Shown here one piece after another: positions 13,260 through 25,435 of a stretch of DNA of 64,000 nt (positions within the stretch are counted from its first letter, which is position 1; the number at the start of each line of letters is the position of its first letter). Both the position numbers and the translations under genes were made by a program. This stretch comes from Antrodiella citrinella. Its lineage: Eukaryota > Basidiomycota > Agaricomycetes > Polyporales > Steccherinaceae. The notes beneath the pieces were generated by a model. It worked only from the letters and a program-made list of their open reading frames with translations, was not told the origin of the DNA and did no database searches. Location of the stretch: positions 1-64,000 of the forward strand of contig SGPM01000082.1 in assembly GCA_004802725.1 (NCBI GenBank), given 5' to 3'.

Positions 13260-13494
13260 ACCTCAAACGACAGGCAGCGCCGATCGATGATCCCGCTATC
13301 ACTGGCATGGCATAATATTCCTTTTAGAATCAAAGGTAAGATATCTCGGCAAAGATACGTAAAACGATATTGGATGCCATTCCGTGGAATGTTTTGAGGC
13401 TGCAGACGGATAGTATGAAGGGCAGTTGTCGATGCAGATAAACAATCGTTATGTGTTAGGTGCGTAAGAAGCAAGCCTAGGCATGCAATGCCAA

Positions 13495-14727
13495 CTAGAG
13501 CTTTGGTCCTACACGACTGCCCAGCTTCTTGTTGACATCCATTGGCAGAAGCAGAGCCATCTGTGTAGACACCGCTAGACAGCGCTGCGTCTCCTTCCAA
13601 TCATCCTTCACGACACCCTCTCCGATGTCAGAAGGGGCCGTCCAAACTTCTACGTAAACATCGTGCCGACCCTGAGGGTCGTTCATGAACTTTCCGGACG
13701 AGAAAACGGCCACAGTCCTTGATGAATAGTCCGTGCTGGATGGTTTGGGAACAGGAAATTTGAACTCTAGGGTCATCACCATCGTAGGTGCCCAGCTAGT
13801 AATTGCAATCCCACCAGAAACCGGTTGTCTGCAGTCAGCATAAAATCCTTAGCTCCAATTATCATGATTGAGTACGTACCTTTTGGCACGTAACTGCTGG
13901 TGTGCACCTGGTATATGCTCGTCTAACGCTTCATAGGTGTCCGCCATAAACGCAAGCATAGGTGTAGTCAATTGCTCCTGCCTATCATTGAGTGACAGCC
14001 ATAGCCCGTACTCTAGGCCTTGTTGGGGTGTCTCCGCGTTCTTAGCATGTACGGGGTCATTGGCCAACGTGATATTGTCCTTGTATGTCCATTTAGCCCT
14101 CGCCGGGGTCGTCTGGCATTGAGACGGATGGTTATGCATGGGTATTCGCCTCGCATAGGGAGACGGGGGCGCGACGGTCAACTTCGTCACCGGTGTATCT
14201 TCTGAACTCGGCTCCAGAACGCCATGAATGATATGTGTCATGACTCTACATTGGCCCTACAGCCTTCCAAGTTAGAAAAAGAGGGAAATTTCAAGATCAC
14301 AACCGCACCTGCTGCACAAACTGTACGCTCAAGTTCGTAAACCCCCTGCCCGATTTCAGGACACTGATGTGTACCTCAAATTGGCCGACCGCGGCGGAGC
14401 GAAGGAAATGGGCAGTAACGTGGATTGGGTCTGGATGGCGAGTTTTTGATTGATGCTGCATCGAGGCCTCGATTGTGAGGGCCAGAACATAGCCTAGTCA
14501 GAACGCAACTGTGAGCGCGACGATTTCGTACGAATGCCGAACTGCGCAAAGTCAGAACGTACCACCGTTTGGAACGCTATAGAGTTGTCAATACAAAGGT
14601 GGGTAGATGAAACAAAAACTCACGCCATTACAGTCCAGTCTTTGTCAGTCTGACCCTGGTATACGGAGATGTCTCCTCGTAATTTCCGTGCATATTCAAC
14701 ACGAATCGCTTGGCTAAGGGGTGCCAT
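13495..14727 (-). CDS. Thioesterase-like superfamily protein (double hotdog, 4HBT_3/TesB-like)
   Basis: Fungal thioesterase-like proteins of this type are predicted acyl-CoA thioesterases built of two hotdog folds. ATG 14727 gives MAPLSQAIRVEY, a usual family start. It is followed by DWTVM, the PNGGYVLAL motif that opens the first hotdog helix, and DPIHVTAHFLRSAAVG, matching the strand after it. The second half has PMLAFMADTYEAL and SWAPTMVMTLEFKF, the equivalent elements of the second hotdog, then the Val/Trp region of the last strands. Several short introns are needed, one of them flanking a 14-nt exon at 14563-14576 that carries most of the PNGG motif. The gene diverges from UTP25 with about 300 bp between the start codons. 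Substrate is unknown. Confidence 0.78.
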
Positions 14728-15029
14728 GGTTGTAGATTGTGCGCTCGTTGGGACGACAGAACACCTAGATATACAACCCAGATGAGTACGCTAATAGCGG
14801 AGGGGGACTGTGTAACGTGTAGAAAGAGTGTGGTGGGAGGTTTGAGAGATGTTTGCGTCACGGTTTCTCTCAGTTGTCTGGGGTTGTCCGGGGTCCGTGT
14901 CCGGCAGAGCGGTCCGTGATGAATACCGCTCAACTGGCGCCCATGATCGGTTCACAAAATTTCCCTTTTGGCGGTGGCCACCAGTCGGAAATCTTTGTTT
15001 CGAATCGTAAACTGGCCCTACTCTCCACA

Positions 15030-17518
15030 ATGGCGGGAAACAAAGGAACGGACATCACTACTCAGCTGATGACACTGTTGAACGTCTCTGCCACCAAACC
15101 ACCCAAGCGGAAGAGGGATGATGAAGACTCAAACTTTCGCCAGAAATTGAACAAGCGTAAATCCATACAATTCGAGGACTCGACACCATCCATGGATGCT
15201 GTAGCAATCTCCTTGAATACTGTGGACGCGGAGATAGTCACAGCTAACGGAGTTGGAGAGGAGGAAGATGCCAAAGAGGAATTGGCGGAGGTTGAGGATG
15301 CTGTTTCCGGTATGTAGCTTGAAATGTGTCTTCGACTTTGTTCAATGACAGCGACTAGATGATCCATATGAGCTACACTTTGGTGTCAAAACGGAACTTC
15401 TCTCTGAATCTCGACGGAAAGCCGCAGAAGACAAGTCATGGAACGCATCCAAGTCAAAGCTCGGGAGGATCGGCAACGTTGTTGAGTATACTGCGTCCGA
15501 CCCATCTGCCGCTGGGGCCAAAACGAAAGCACACAAACTCACAGTGAGTGTTCAAAGCTTCAAATTGCTTCGTTTCCTTAGACCCTGCTCAGATTATAGA
15601 TAAGTTGAAGACAACGTTTGAGGAGCGACAAGCTAAAATACCGAAAGGTATGTTCTCAGTGGTACATTCCTAGAAACAAGGATTGAGCCTCCTTTTCAGA
15701 GTTGGCAGAACTTCAAAACGATCTACTTGCGATGCTCTCTTCACATAGAGACCTCTATGTCACGCGCACCTCTCCAGAGAACCAGCGATACCAGCGAGAA
15801 GCTATAATGCTGCATGCAATCAATCATGTTACAAAGTGGATTCCTCAGTCATTGCATACGTGTATCTCATCTCACAATATGTACAGAAAGCGTCGCAGTG
15901 TCCTGAAGAGCAACGAACGGATAGCTCGTGCCGCAAAAACTGAAACCGCAACCCCCGAAGACGTCCAGGATCAGGGTTTCACCCGACCCTCAGTGCTGGT
16001 CCTCCTTCCCTTCCGCTCCTACGCACTCCACTGGCTTTCTGCTCTCACCGCCAACACACCGAGCCCGTCATATCAAATTGAGAATCACTCCCGTTTCCAG
16101 TCAGAATACGGGCTGCCACCAGGGGCTGTTGACAAGCTCGCGACCGCTGAACCGGGATTGTATCCCAAAGACCATGTTGAGATACTTGGAGGGAATGTCG
16201 ACGACAGCTTCAGGGTTGGCATCAAGATGACTAGGAAAAGTGTGAAGCTCTTCGCTGAATTCTATGGTTGTGATATCATCTTCGCCAGTCCCCTCGGCCT
16301 GCGTATGTCAATCCAAAAGGAGAAGTGAGTTTTGAGTGACTGTGTAGCTTTTCGTGACCTGACAATGGATTCAGGAGTGCAGATTTCCTGTCCTCGATTG
16401 AAATGCTCATCGTGGACCAAATGGATGCGCTCACGATGCAGAATTGGGATCATGTACAGGTATGTCGCTTTTTTCGTTAGTGACATCAACTGATCATTCG
16501 CATTGCAGTTTGTCATGTCGCACATGAACCAGTTGCCGAAGGAATCTCATAACGCTGACTTCTCACGTATCAAACCGTGGTATCTGGATGGACAGTAAGT
16601 CGATAATTACAACCTGCAAGTAACATCGGCTGAAGTATGTTGGCAGTGCTGCTTTCCTTCGACAGTCCATCTTCATGACTGCATACGAGACTCCGGAGAC
16701 GCGAAGCTTATTCAGTTCATTGAAAAATGTCGCGGGTAAGGTGCGAGCAGAGCATCGCTGGTCACCCATATATGTACCGGACGGTATCGACCAGGCATGT
16801 GATACTCTCGAACCGTTGGGGCGATCTAATTTGCATATACACAGGAGTTTTCCCGGTTTGATTGCTCAAGCCCACAAGACGAAGCAGACAAGCGTTTCAG
16901 TCACTTTACCACGCAGGTGAATATACCCTGTGTTTAACTCTCTGCGTCTTTTGACATCGGTATCCTCCAGACAATGCCTGCTGTTCTCAAATCCGCCGTG
17001 AAAAGTGTCAACACCGTTATATTTGTGCCGTCATCTTTCGATTTCATCAGAGTACACAATTATTTCCGTCGTGCCAATTTGCAGTTCACTGTCTTATCCG
17101 AGTAAGTATAGCACGCCTTTACAACTGTCTAAGGCTCTGAGTTGTTTTCGCAGGTATTCATCGAATCAAGATATATCACGGGCACGCCAGTCGTTCTTCA
17201 ACGGTAAAAAAGCATTTCTACTCGTTAGCGAGAGATTTCACTTCTTCAGAAGGTGTGTCCAGGAGCTTATGATCCTTTCACTCGCTGATGATATTGTGCA
17301 GGTATAAACTTCGAGGTATCCGCAATCTCATTTTCTACGGTCCGCCAGATCACGCACAGTTTTATGCGGAATTCATCTCATACCCCTTCCTGGATGACGG
17401 TGTCGAACCTTCCGATGTATCGTGTCGTGTTCTGTACTCCAAGTATGACTGGATGAGGCTGGAGAGGATCGCAGGGACGGATGGCGCCGCGGCGTTGACC
17501 AAGCAGGGTGTTCAGTAA
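15030..17518 (+). CDS. UTP25: U3 snoRNP-associated protein Utp25 (digestive organ expansion factor family)
   Basis: Utp25 is a nucleolar component of the small-subunit processome needed for 18S rRNA processing. It has a helicase-like fold without the active-site residues. The N-terminal exon is acidic and Lys-rich ([11 protein letters not shown]). The conserved core begins at [10 protein letters not shown] and runs through [17 protein letters not shown], the shared motif [31 protein letters not shown] and [14 protein letters not shown]. It ends with [17 protein letters not shown] and the terminal Trp/Arg motif [15 protein letters not shown]. An in-frame 51-nt intron at 15836-15886 is inferred, because its removal restores the expected [18 protein letters not shown] chose ATG 15030; an in-frame ATG at 14919 would add a non-conserved leader. 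TOP3 follows on the same strand 296 bp later. Confidence 0.9.
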
Positions 17519-17813
17519 TCACGTATGGTGTTGTGACTGTACATTTTCTGCTGGCATTGTACAGCACTTATGTAGACGAGACGAATAGGACATGCGTCCG
17601 CGCTGTGAGTTTCAGACAACGAAAAGAGACTCGAGAGTGAACGGGACACGCGTGACTTCTGAAGGTGATGAACCACGTGATTGTGACGTGTCGTGTAGAT
17701 GCGAATTTCATCATCTTCTTTTGACCTTCGCACAACCACCGTTGGGTCTGATACCGTATTCAGACCTGATATTTCACAGTTATACGGATCACCTCACCGC
17801 GGCTAGAAGACTG

Positions 17814-20800
17814 ATGCATGTTCTATGCGTAGCTGAGAAACCATCCATATCAAAGTCGATCACTCAGATCCTTTCCGGTGGACAGTTTACTACGGTGAGC
17901 ATATCCTAAACTCATCTGCGGTGTGTTCTCTGAACATCCATAGCGTCCAAGCCCAGCCAACTTTATAAAGAACTATGACTTCAACTATCCTCAGACCAAC
18001 TCAACCTTCACGGTGACAGCCGTTGCTGGTCATATGTTGGTTCACGACTTCGGGCCAGCCTACAGCAAATGGACAAGCTGCGATCCTTTCACACTCTTTG
18101 ACGCGCCAATCCTAGTAGAGACCGCAAAGGACAAGCTGCCAATCAAGAGAAACCTTGTGTCAGAAGCGAGAAAAGCTCAAATGCTGATGATCTGGACGGA
18201 TTGTGACAGGGAGGGCGAGCACATCGGCGCTGAGGTTGTTAAGATATGCAGAGAAGGCCGTCGCAACATCACGGTGAAGAGAGCACGGTTCAGCGCTATC
18301 ATCGCACAGTACGTGACTGGCTTTTGCTTGATAAACGCACCTCTAATCGCAATACGTGCCGCAGACAGATCCACCATGCAGCCCAGCATCCTGTTGAGCT
18401 GGACATGAATCAATCAAATGCGGTGGAGGCCCGTATTCAGCTTGATCTGCGTATTGGCGCGAGTTTGACTAGACTGCAAAGTCTGAAGTTGCAGCAACGT
18501 TTTCCGCAACAACTGACTAGTGTGATCTCATATGGTAAGTTGTCCGCAGTCATACGGTCAATCTCGTTGAACATCAAACAGCCACTTCCTTTCGATAGGA
18601 CCATGTCAGTTTCCCACGCTGGGTTTCGTTGTCGCGCGATACAACCGTGTCAAGGCCTTCCGACCAGAACCATTTTGGTACATATATTTGGCTATGGCCG
18701 CCCGTGGTTCTGATGACGAAGAGATACCCTTCACATGGCGTCGAGGCCATCTATTTGATCATGATATCGCGGCGACGATTTATCGGGAAGTGATGAATGC
18801 AGATCGAGCCCTGATTACTCGTGTGACGCAGAAGGAAACCAAGAAGTGGTAAGCTATAGAGGTGTTCCATCAGGGTCACAAATGTTTGACAGTGGCTCAG
18901 GAAGCCATATCCGCTAACCACTGTAGAGTTGCAAAAAGCGGGATCCAGGATACTCAAGATATCACCCAAGAGGATACTAGATGTAGGCCGCTTTCCAAAG
19001 TCTTGACTCGCTAAACTAACTCTACCTAGATCGCGGAATCTTTATACCAGCAAGGCTTCCTTTCATACCCACGCACAGAGACCGACCAATATGATCCTGC
19101 ATTTGACTTCGGGAGTCTCATCGAGAAGCAGAAGAACGATGGTGCTTGGGGTGCTTTCGCGGACTCGTCAGTGATGATGTCCCATTTGTGGGAACATATA
19201 GCTGATTTGCTTGTCATAGTTTACAAAACGGCGGCTTTCAGGCCCCCAGGCGAGGCAAGAAGAACGATAAGGCCCATCCGCCCATCCACCCGACCGCATA
19301 TGCTGGTAATCTCGCCAATGACGACAAGAGAGTATATGAATACATCACACGTCGTTTCTTGGCTTCGTGCTCTAAGGATGCTCTAGGTTCGGAGACCACC
19401 ATCGAAGTCACTTTTGGTAGAGAAGAGTTCTACACTACCGGCCTCATTGTTCTGGAGCGTAACTATCTGGAAGTGTTTCCCTACGACAAGTGGGCCAGCA
19501 AGGAGTTGCCTGATGTGCAGCAAGGTCAAACATTCGTTCCTTCTGCTTGCGAACTAAGACAAGGTCAGACGTCAAGACCTACCCTCCTCACCGAAGCGGA
19601 CCTCGTATCTGAGATGGACAAGAACGGCATAGGTATGTTTGTAATCCTGTTTCCCTTCGTCGATGTTCACACTCACCTCTCACCTCTCCGTAGGCACCGA
19701 CGCGACTATTGCGCAACACATACAGACTATCATTGATCGTAAATACGTGATGGAGCATAAACCTGGTGCTACGAAGTATCTCGTCCCGTCTACATTGGGT
19801 ATAGCGCTCGTTGATGGCTACAACGCTATCGAGTATGACAAAAGTCTATCTAAACCTGATCTACGGCGCGACGTGAGTGCTGTCCCTTGACTGTTTGAAT
19901 GCAACAAGCTCAACATCAGGATCAGACTGAACGGGACATGGTGAAAATATGTGACGGGGTAAAGACACAGGGGCAAGTGCTCGCGGAGAATATCGAACGA
20001 TACAAAGAGGTATATGCGAAAGCAAAACGCGACTTCATGCGCATTATCAATGTAAGTCGTCTTGCCATGCAGGCTTTGCTCACGTCAAGGTCCTAACTTG
20101 CGAATAAAGAGTGTCAACGACCGTCTGCAAGGTAACCAGATCTCTTACGATCTAGACTTTGGAGACGACGATGGCGACGAAGGTGGAAACGGGGGAGATG
20201 GTGGTGGTGCCGGGGGTGGAGGTGCCGGGGGTGGTGGAGGTGGTAGAGGCAGCCGCGGAGGAAGAGGCGGGAGGGGCTCTCGGTCTGCACCGACATCCAG
20301 AAGAGGGCGTGGGGGGAACACCGGCGGTGCTGCTGCGCGACGGCGAGATGACGACGGTGAGTGTCTTGTCAGCTGTTCCTTCGTGGTCTCACACCGCTCT
20401 CTTCTTGAAGACGACCGGCCCGCCCCTCCAGCTCCAGCTCCAGCGCGTAGACGACCGCCAAACTCGACGAACACGCACAACCGTAACCTCTCTGCTGGCG
20501 TGAATTGTAATTGCGGTGTGCCCGCTTCAGACCGACAGACCGGCGACGGACGACGGCATTGGAGCTGCGGCAAAAGCGACACATGTCAGTTCTTCCAGTT
20601 CATAGACGGTCCGTCTCGTCAAGGTACCGCACAAGGTCGTCCAGGGCCATCCGTTCGCGGGGTTGGTGGAGGTGTCGCGAAGCAATGTGACTGCAACAAG
20701 CCCGCTATATTGCTAGTGACGAAGCAAGGCGAGAACGCGGGGCGAAAGTTTTGGAAGTGTAGCGGTCCGACAGACGCGAAGTGTAAATACTGGGAATGGG

Positions 20801-21845
20801 CTATCGATGCGGAGATCGAGGGAGTCCCAGTCCTGAACGAAGGAGTTGGCGGGGGTGCTAGTGCTCGAACTGGGAGTTTTGGGAACGACGGTGGCAGTGG
20901 TGCTTCTGGTTCTCGTCCAAGCGGTGTTGGTGGCACAACCGGTGAATGTTACAAGGTACGCTTCACTCAGAATCATTGTTCTTGTTGGTACTGATGCATC
21001 TTTTAGTGTGGTCAGGAAGGTCATTGGGCAAGTTGTAAGTCAATAGTACTACTTCACCGCATCCCACAAATTGACTTCTGTTCGTATCCAAGCGTGTCGT
21101 GATACTGGAAGCGGAGGTGGTAGTGGAGCTGCGCCGCGCTCGAGAAGCTTCGGAACTGGGGCCGGTGCTAGCTCAGGCTCGTCTGGGGTTTGCTACAAGT
21201 GCGGAGAGGAAGGACATTATGCCAATGGTAAGTAATCATCCTGTCTGCGTGATTCTAACGGTCCGCCCAGCTGACATCCATCACGCCCTAGATTGTCCAC
21301 AGGCCGGAGGTGGAGGCGCAAGTGGAAGTGGCGGTGGTAGAGGCGGCGGAGGAGGCGGGGGTTCCTCCATGGCGTGTTACAAATGTGGCGAAGACGGACA
21401 TTATGCTAAGGGTATGTCGTATCATTACGATCAATTTGCGGTCTATGTGATCATTCATGATCGCGTGTGTAGATTGCCCGGGTGTAGGTGGTGATGGCAG
21501 CGGTAGCGGGGGTCTCAGACCACCTCGAGCTACTTCTGACATTGTTTGCTACAAGTGCAAGCAATCAGGTCACTACAGCAACGGTACGCTTGTTTCAACT
21601 CTCCCCTATGTTATTCTACTTACATATTCACAGCTTGTACGAATACCTCGTCTGGAGCCAAACGCTCGTCTTCTTCAGCGTCGAACCCAAGGGTAGCAAA
21701 GCGAGGACGAGGGCGTGGGCGGGGCCGATCCACGAGCTCAACAAGAGGTCGAGGAAGGAAGAAGGCGGGATCGAGGACGCCTGCTGCTCAGGACGAGGAA
21801 GAGGACTATTTCAGCGACGGGGATATTGAGTTTGCAGCGTTCTAG
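17814..21845 (+). CDS. TOP3: DNA topoisomerase III with GRF and CCHC zinc fingers
   Basis: Type IA topoisomerase that, with a RecQ helicase and Rmi1, dissolves recombination intermediates in the nucleus. ATG 17814 gives MHVLCVAEKPSISKSI, the TOPRIM glutamate/lysine motif; the second TOPRIM motif is DCDREGEHIG. The active-site tyrosine lies in FLSYPRTETDQYD (near 19060), followed by HPPIHPTAY and the conserved EMDKNGIGTDATIAQHI, which crosses an intron. After the catalytic core comes a Gly/Arg-rich linker (about 20160-20340) and two GRF-type fingers (CNCGVPASD... WSCGKSDTCQFF and CDCNKPAILL... KCKYWEW). Then four CCHC zinc knuckles follow: CYKCGQEGHWASC, CYKCGEEGHYANDC, CYKCGEDGHYAKDC and CYKCKQSGHYSNAC. 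A basic RG-rich tail ends in EEEDYFSDGD. The metazoan TOP3A class also has GRF fingers; the run of four knuckles is unusual. Confidence 0.93.
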
Positions 21846-22052
21846 CTGCGTGTGGGCGTATTGCGTTGTTACCATTTCTTGCGGGAGCACCTCCTATATT
21901 CAGTTCGAACCACAACAACTGTTTCTTTTATCTTGGGATTCCGGTTCTTTTCCCTGTTACCATGAACCTATTGTCCACACAAAAACTAAACACTAGTAGT
22001 ACCCGAAACACAATGTATCACAAGAAATGGTTATGTCCCTGCCACTAACGTA

Positions 22053-24889
22053 TCACGCATGCTCTACTAGCACAGTCACCTGCATAGCCTTGATAGCATA
22101 TTGCCCTGTGATGGGCTCAATCGTGAGACTAATCATACCCTCACAGGAGGGTCTGTCGGGACGTGCGGTGCACATGCACGTATATGTCGCGGTATGAGTC
22201 TCATGGTCGGTATTCGAAGATACTGTATCCCGAAGACTACAAAGCAAAGTTCCCAGTCAGTCTTTCGAAGAACGACATCGAGACTATTCGAGAACTTACT
22301 TGGACACCAACTTCCCATGTGTCACCAACTCCGTCGCGACCGCTTTCATCGCCTCCATCGACACCGGGAAGCTCGACACAACCGTCGGGTCGATGATCTG
22401 TGTGTACCGCCCGTGAAAACGCATGTTCTTCCCAGAGATGCTTGTGTCGTTTTTCCATTGCGCAACATGTTTGCGGATGTCGTCCCACATGAGCGATGCG
22501 CGCATGTACTCCTTCGCCACCGGGCCCGCAATTTCCTCTTTGTCTTCTTCGTGCGTGGTCCCGTCAGTCATGGCAATATCAGCGGCAGTGGAGGTGGAGG
22601 AGGCATCGAGGTCTGAGGAGACTTCGGCCAGTTCGTGCGCCGATGTTGACGGAGCTGCTGCTGTGACCGTGGCCGTAGAAGTCGATAGAGTCTCGACAGT
22701 GCCATTCACCTGATCTTGTAGTAATGCCGACGCCAATGACAGTACAGGTGCCAATCCTGGTTCTGGTGCCGGCTCTGATGCCAGTTCTGGTGCTGGTTCC
22801 TGTGCTACTTCCGGTGCAACCTCTAGTACTGGTTCAGAAACTGGTGCGAGCGCAGGTGCCGGATCTGCTAGTGTCAACGCTGGCTCTGTTGCCAATTCTG
22901 GTACATCAACATGACCTTCGGGTGATACAGATGCAACAACCTCTTCTGGTTCTGACGCCGGTGCAGCAACTTCTGGTGTTGCCGTGGGCACATGTGCCCC
23001 TGGTGAGAGTGCAGATGCAGGTGCTAGTAACGGCAACTTATCCAGTTGGGGTGCATCCTGACTGCTTGAACCAAAGACATCCTCTTTCGTGGGACCGACA
23101 CTAGCGCGAGGAGAAGAGGAGGGGGATTTCGGTGTATGAGCCGCTAGAATCGCGTTTGCGAGACTGCCGACGAAGTGATCCGCGTCAGCGGCGGTGTTAG
23201 ATACGGACGGAGGTGTACGTGGCTTTCGCGTGGATGGGCCTGACGTTGTAGAAATGCCATTCCGGTCTAGACCCGCCGGAACATATGGTATGTGTTTAGA
23301 TGACGAGGCAGTGGGCGCGATTGATGTAGGAGGTGACCTGAGCGGACGCACTGGCGAAGGCGTACGCTCATCGATCTCCTGCTTCACTTCAGGACTAGAC
23401 ATAGCTGAGCCCGTACCCTTCTGGACCCAACTCGTACCATCGTAGTCATAATGGCGTCCTGAAAATACAACAGGAGTAAATGGTTTTGAATTGGAACCAG
23501 CAGTACTGCTAGTCGGAGCCGGCTGTGGAACAAATGGACCAACCACAGGGGATGTAGGAGACGGCGGTGGTGGACGTCGTGCTACGGGAGCAGGAGTGCT
23601 AGTCCTCCTCGCACGTTTATGAGTCCCTTGCTTGGCAGGTCGAGGCGGCGGGGCTTCAGAGGGATCTCGGATAGGTACCAACACATCGACGTAGGTGAAC
23701 GTTGATGGACCCGGGCTATGCCCATCCGAGTTCGAGTTTCGCTTCCGTTTGCGGGATTCGAGCTCACGGGCGAGTTCCTTCCGGCAGCTGTCACAGAATG
23801 CACTATGAACTCTGGGAGTGAGAGTGTTTGTGCAATCGTCTGTGCTACATGCCTTGGGATTCGGTATGGTAGCTCGAGAGATTTTGGGTGTGGACGCTCG
23901 GGATACTTTGGGTGTAGGTGCTCGAGAGGCAATTTTGCGTGTTGGTACTCGAGATACGACTTGAGGCGGAGGCGCTGGAGAGGCGACCGAGCGCGAAATC
24001 GGTGTCGTCCTCGCGGATTCGACGCGCTTTCCTTTGGACTTTGCAGATAGTCCGCTGCCAGACGGAGGAGCGGAAGACGGAGACACGCATGGATCGTCGC
24101 GTCGCTTGGGTGGGTGAGATCCAACGTAGTAGGCTGTACCGTTACGGAGACTGAAGCCATTATCCAGTCGAGGATACCAATCGACATCTAGCGTAGCTAC
24201 AATTCGTGGCTTATGTCGCAGTTTGCTAGACGAAGCCTTTGGTTGCGGTTGCTCTGTCAAACGTGCTCAATGAGCCTAAGATCACCCTACACGAGGCTAT
24301 GAACAGTGGACTTACCGCGCCTTTGGAAACTCTCTATGTCATGCGATGGGGATATGGGAGTTCGTTGTGAAGTTAGCGAAGGTGACGCAGCTGCCTTACT
24401 GAAGGCAGAGAAGAGGGGTTGTTGGGGTTCCGCGGGTGCGAGATCATCGCTTCCATCATTGTCAAAGTCGTCAGCAGGCCAACTCGATTGCGAGGTCTCT
24501 GGGAGAGGATGAACAGACTTTGACGGAGTTGGGTGAACGTACGTCGATACGGACGCTTTAGCCTTCTTCTTGCCCTTCGTGAAGTGTTTCGGATGTCGTC
24601 CGATATATGCTGGAACTACACGATTTGTTTGGGTAGGGTCTATGATGATGACATGCGATCAGCTCGATTCTCGTAATAAGCGATTCGCCACAACATCCAA
24701 GCTGAACATACTAGAGTCATGCAAAGGATCTCGTTCATCTTCCTCCACATCCATGTCATCATTGAACGCGTCGGAAGTGTTGTTTTCAGGAGGCGGAGGA
24801 CGCGAAGAAGAGGCAGCGGCATTGCGGTATGTGTTCGACGACTTTTTTTTCGGAGTGGGAGCGGATGTTCTGAAGTTGATTGGTGCCAT
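22053..24889 (-). CDS. Hypothetical low-complexity protein, probably nuclear
   Basis: I do not recognise this family. ATG 24889 (MAPINFRTSAPTPKKK) starts a short exon, followed by two linker exons and a large exon beginning near EQPQPKASSSKLRHKPRIV. That exon contains a short conserved-looking block (LDVDWYPRLDNGFSLRNGTAYYV). It also has a possible zinc-binding cluster, CSTDDCTNTL with AFCDSCRKEL, next to the basic run ESRKRKRN. The middle is dominated by Pro/Ala/Glu/Val repeats of the type APEPA (about 22720-23000). The C-terminus is compact and conserved-looking: MWDDIRKHVAQWK, MRFHGRYTQIID, then, across an intron at about 22250-22290, a final exon ending LVEHA. The arrangement suggests a chromatin- or transcription-associated scaffold, but no function can be assigned. 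Confidence 0.7.
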
Positions 24890-25348
24890 CACAAATAGAG
24901 TCGTAGAGAGCGTCGCCGTTATGTTGAACGTTCAAGTCAAGCAGACAATCATCGAGAACAACGAGGTCGCACTAGTAGCGTAAGCTCGGTGGCAGCCATG
25001 AGAAATGAGATGAGAGGTTCGCGTAAAATGCCAGTGGACGCGATCGCGCATCCGAATCCGGAAATGGCCTCGGGCGCGCCGTTCCATATGTTCCTTCTCT
25101 TTCTCCTCCTCCCTCTTCATGGACGCACAATGTCCCAAAAAGCTGCCATTCTCACTACGTCGCCGTCATCGACGACGACGAGCTTGTACTCGACTCTTAG
25201 GCATCCTCGCACGGGCCCAGTCTGGGTCTCCCCACCGCTGTCAACTTATCAATGGACGACCCACTACTCCACGAGCCACTGACCCTCACCATTCACATGA
25301 ATGAGCTCATATCCCGAACCTTGCTCTATGGATGACCCGCAACCGTTG

Positions 25349-25355
25349 TATAAAT
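25349..25355 (+). promoter_or_regulatory. TATA box of the opsin-related gene
   Basis: TATAAAT lies 87 bp before the ATG at 25436 and is followed by a C/T-rich leader, the usual layout of a strongly expressed fungal promoter. Confidence 0.6.
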
Positions 25356-25435
25356 GGCTACCATCCATCTAGAGTCTCTTCATTTGCCTTGCTAAACGTC
25401 CTTCCTCACGACCCACACGACTCACAAACCTCACG

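Noticed and set aside
20145..20582. Antisense Pro/Arg-rich frames over the TOP3 glycine-rich linker
   Set aside because: Mirror image of Gly-rich coding repeats, not a gene.
22296..23104. Tandem pentapeptide-like repeats in both strands near the hypothetical gene
   Set aside because: The minus-strand reading (Pro/Ala/Glu/Val) has conserved flanks and splicing; the plus-strand Val/Leu-rich frames are its shadow.
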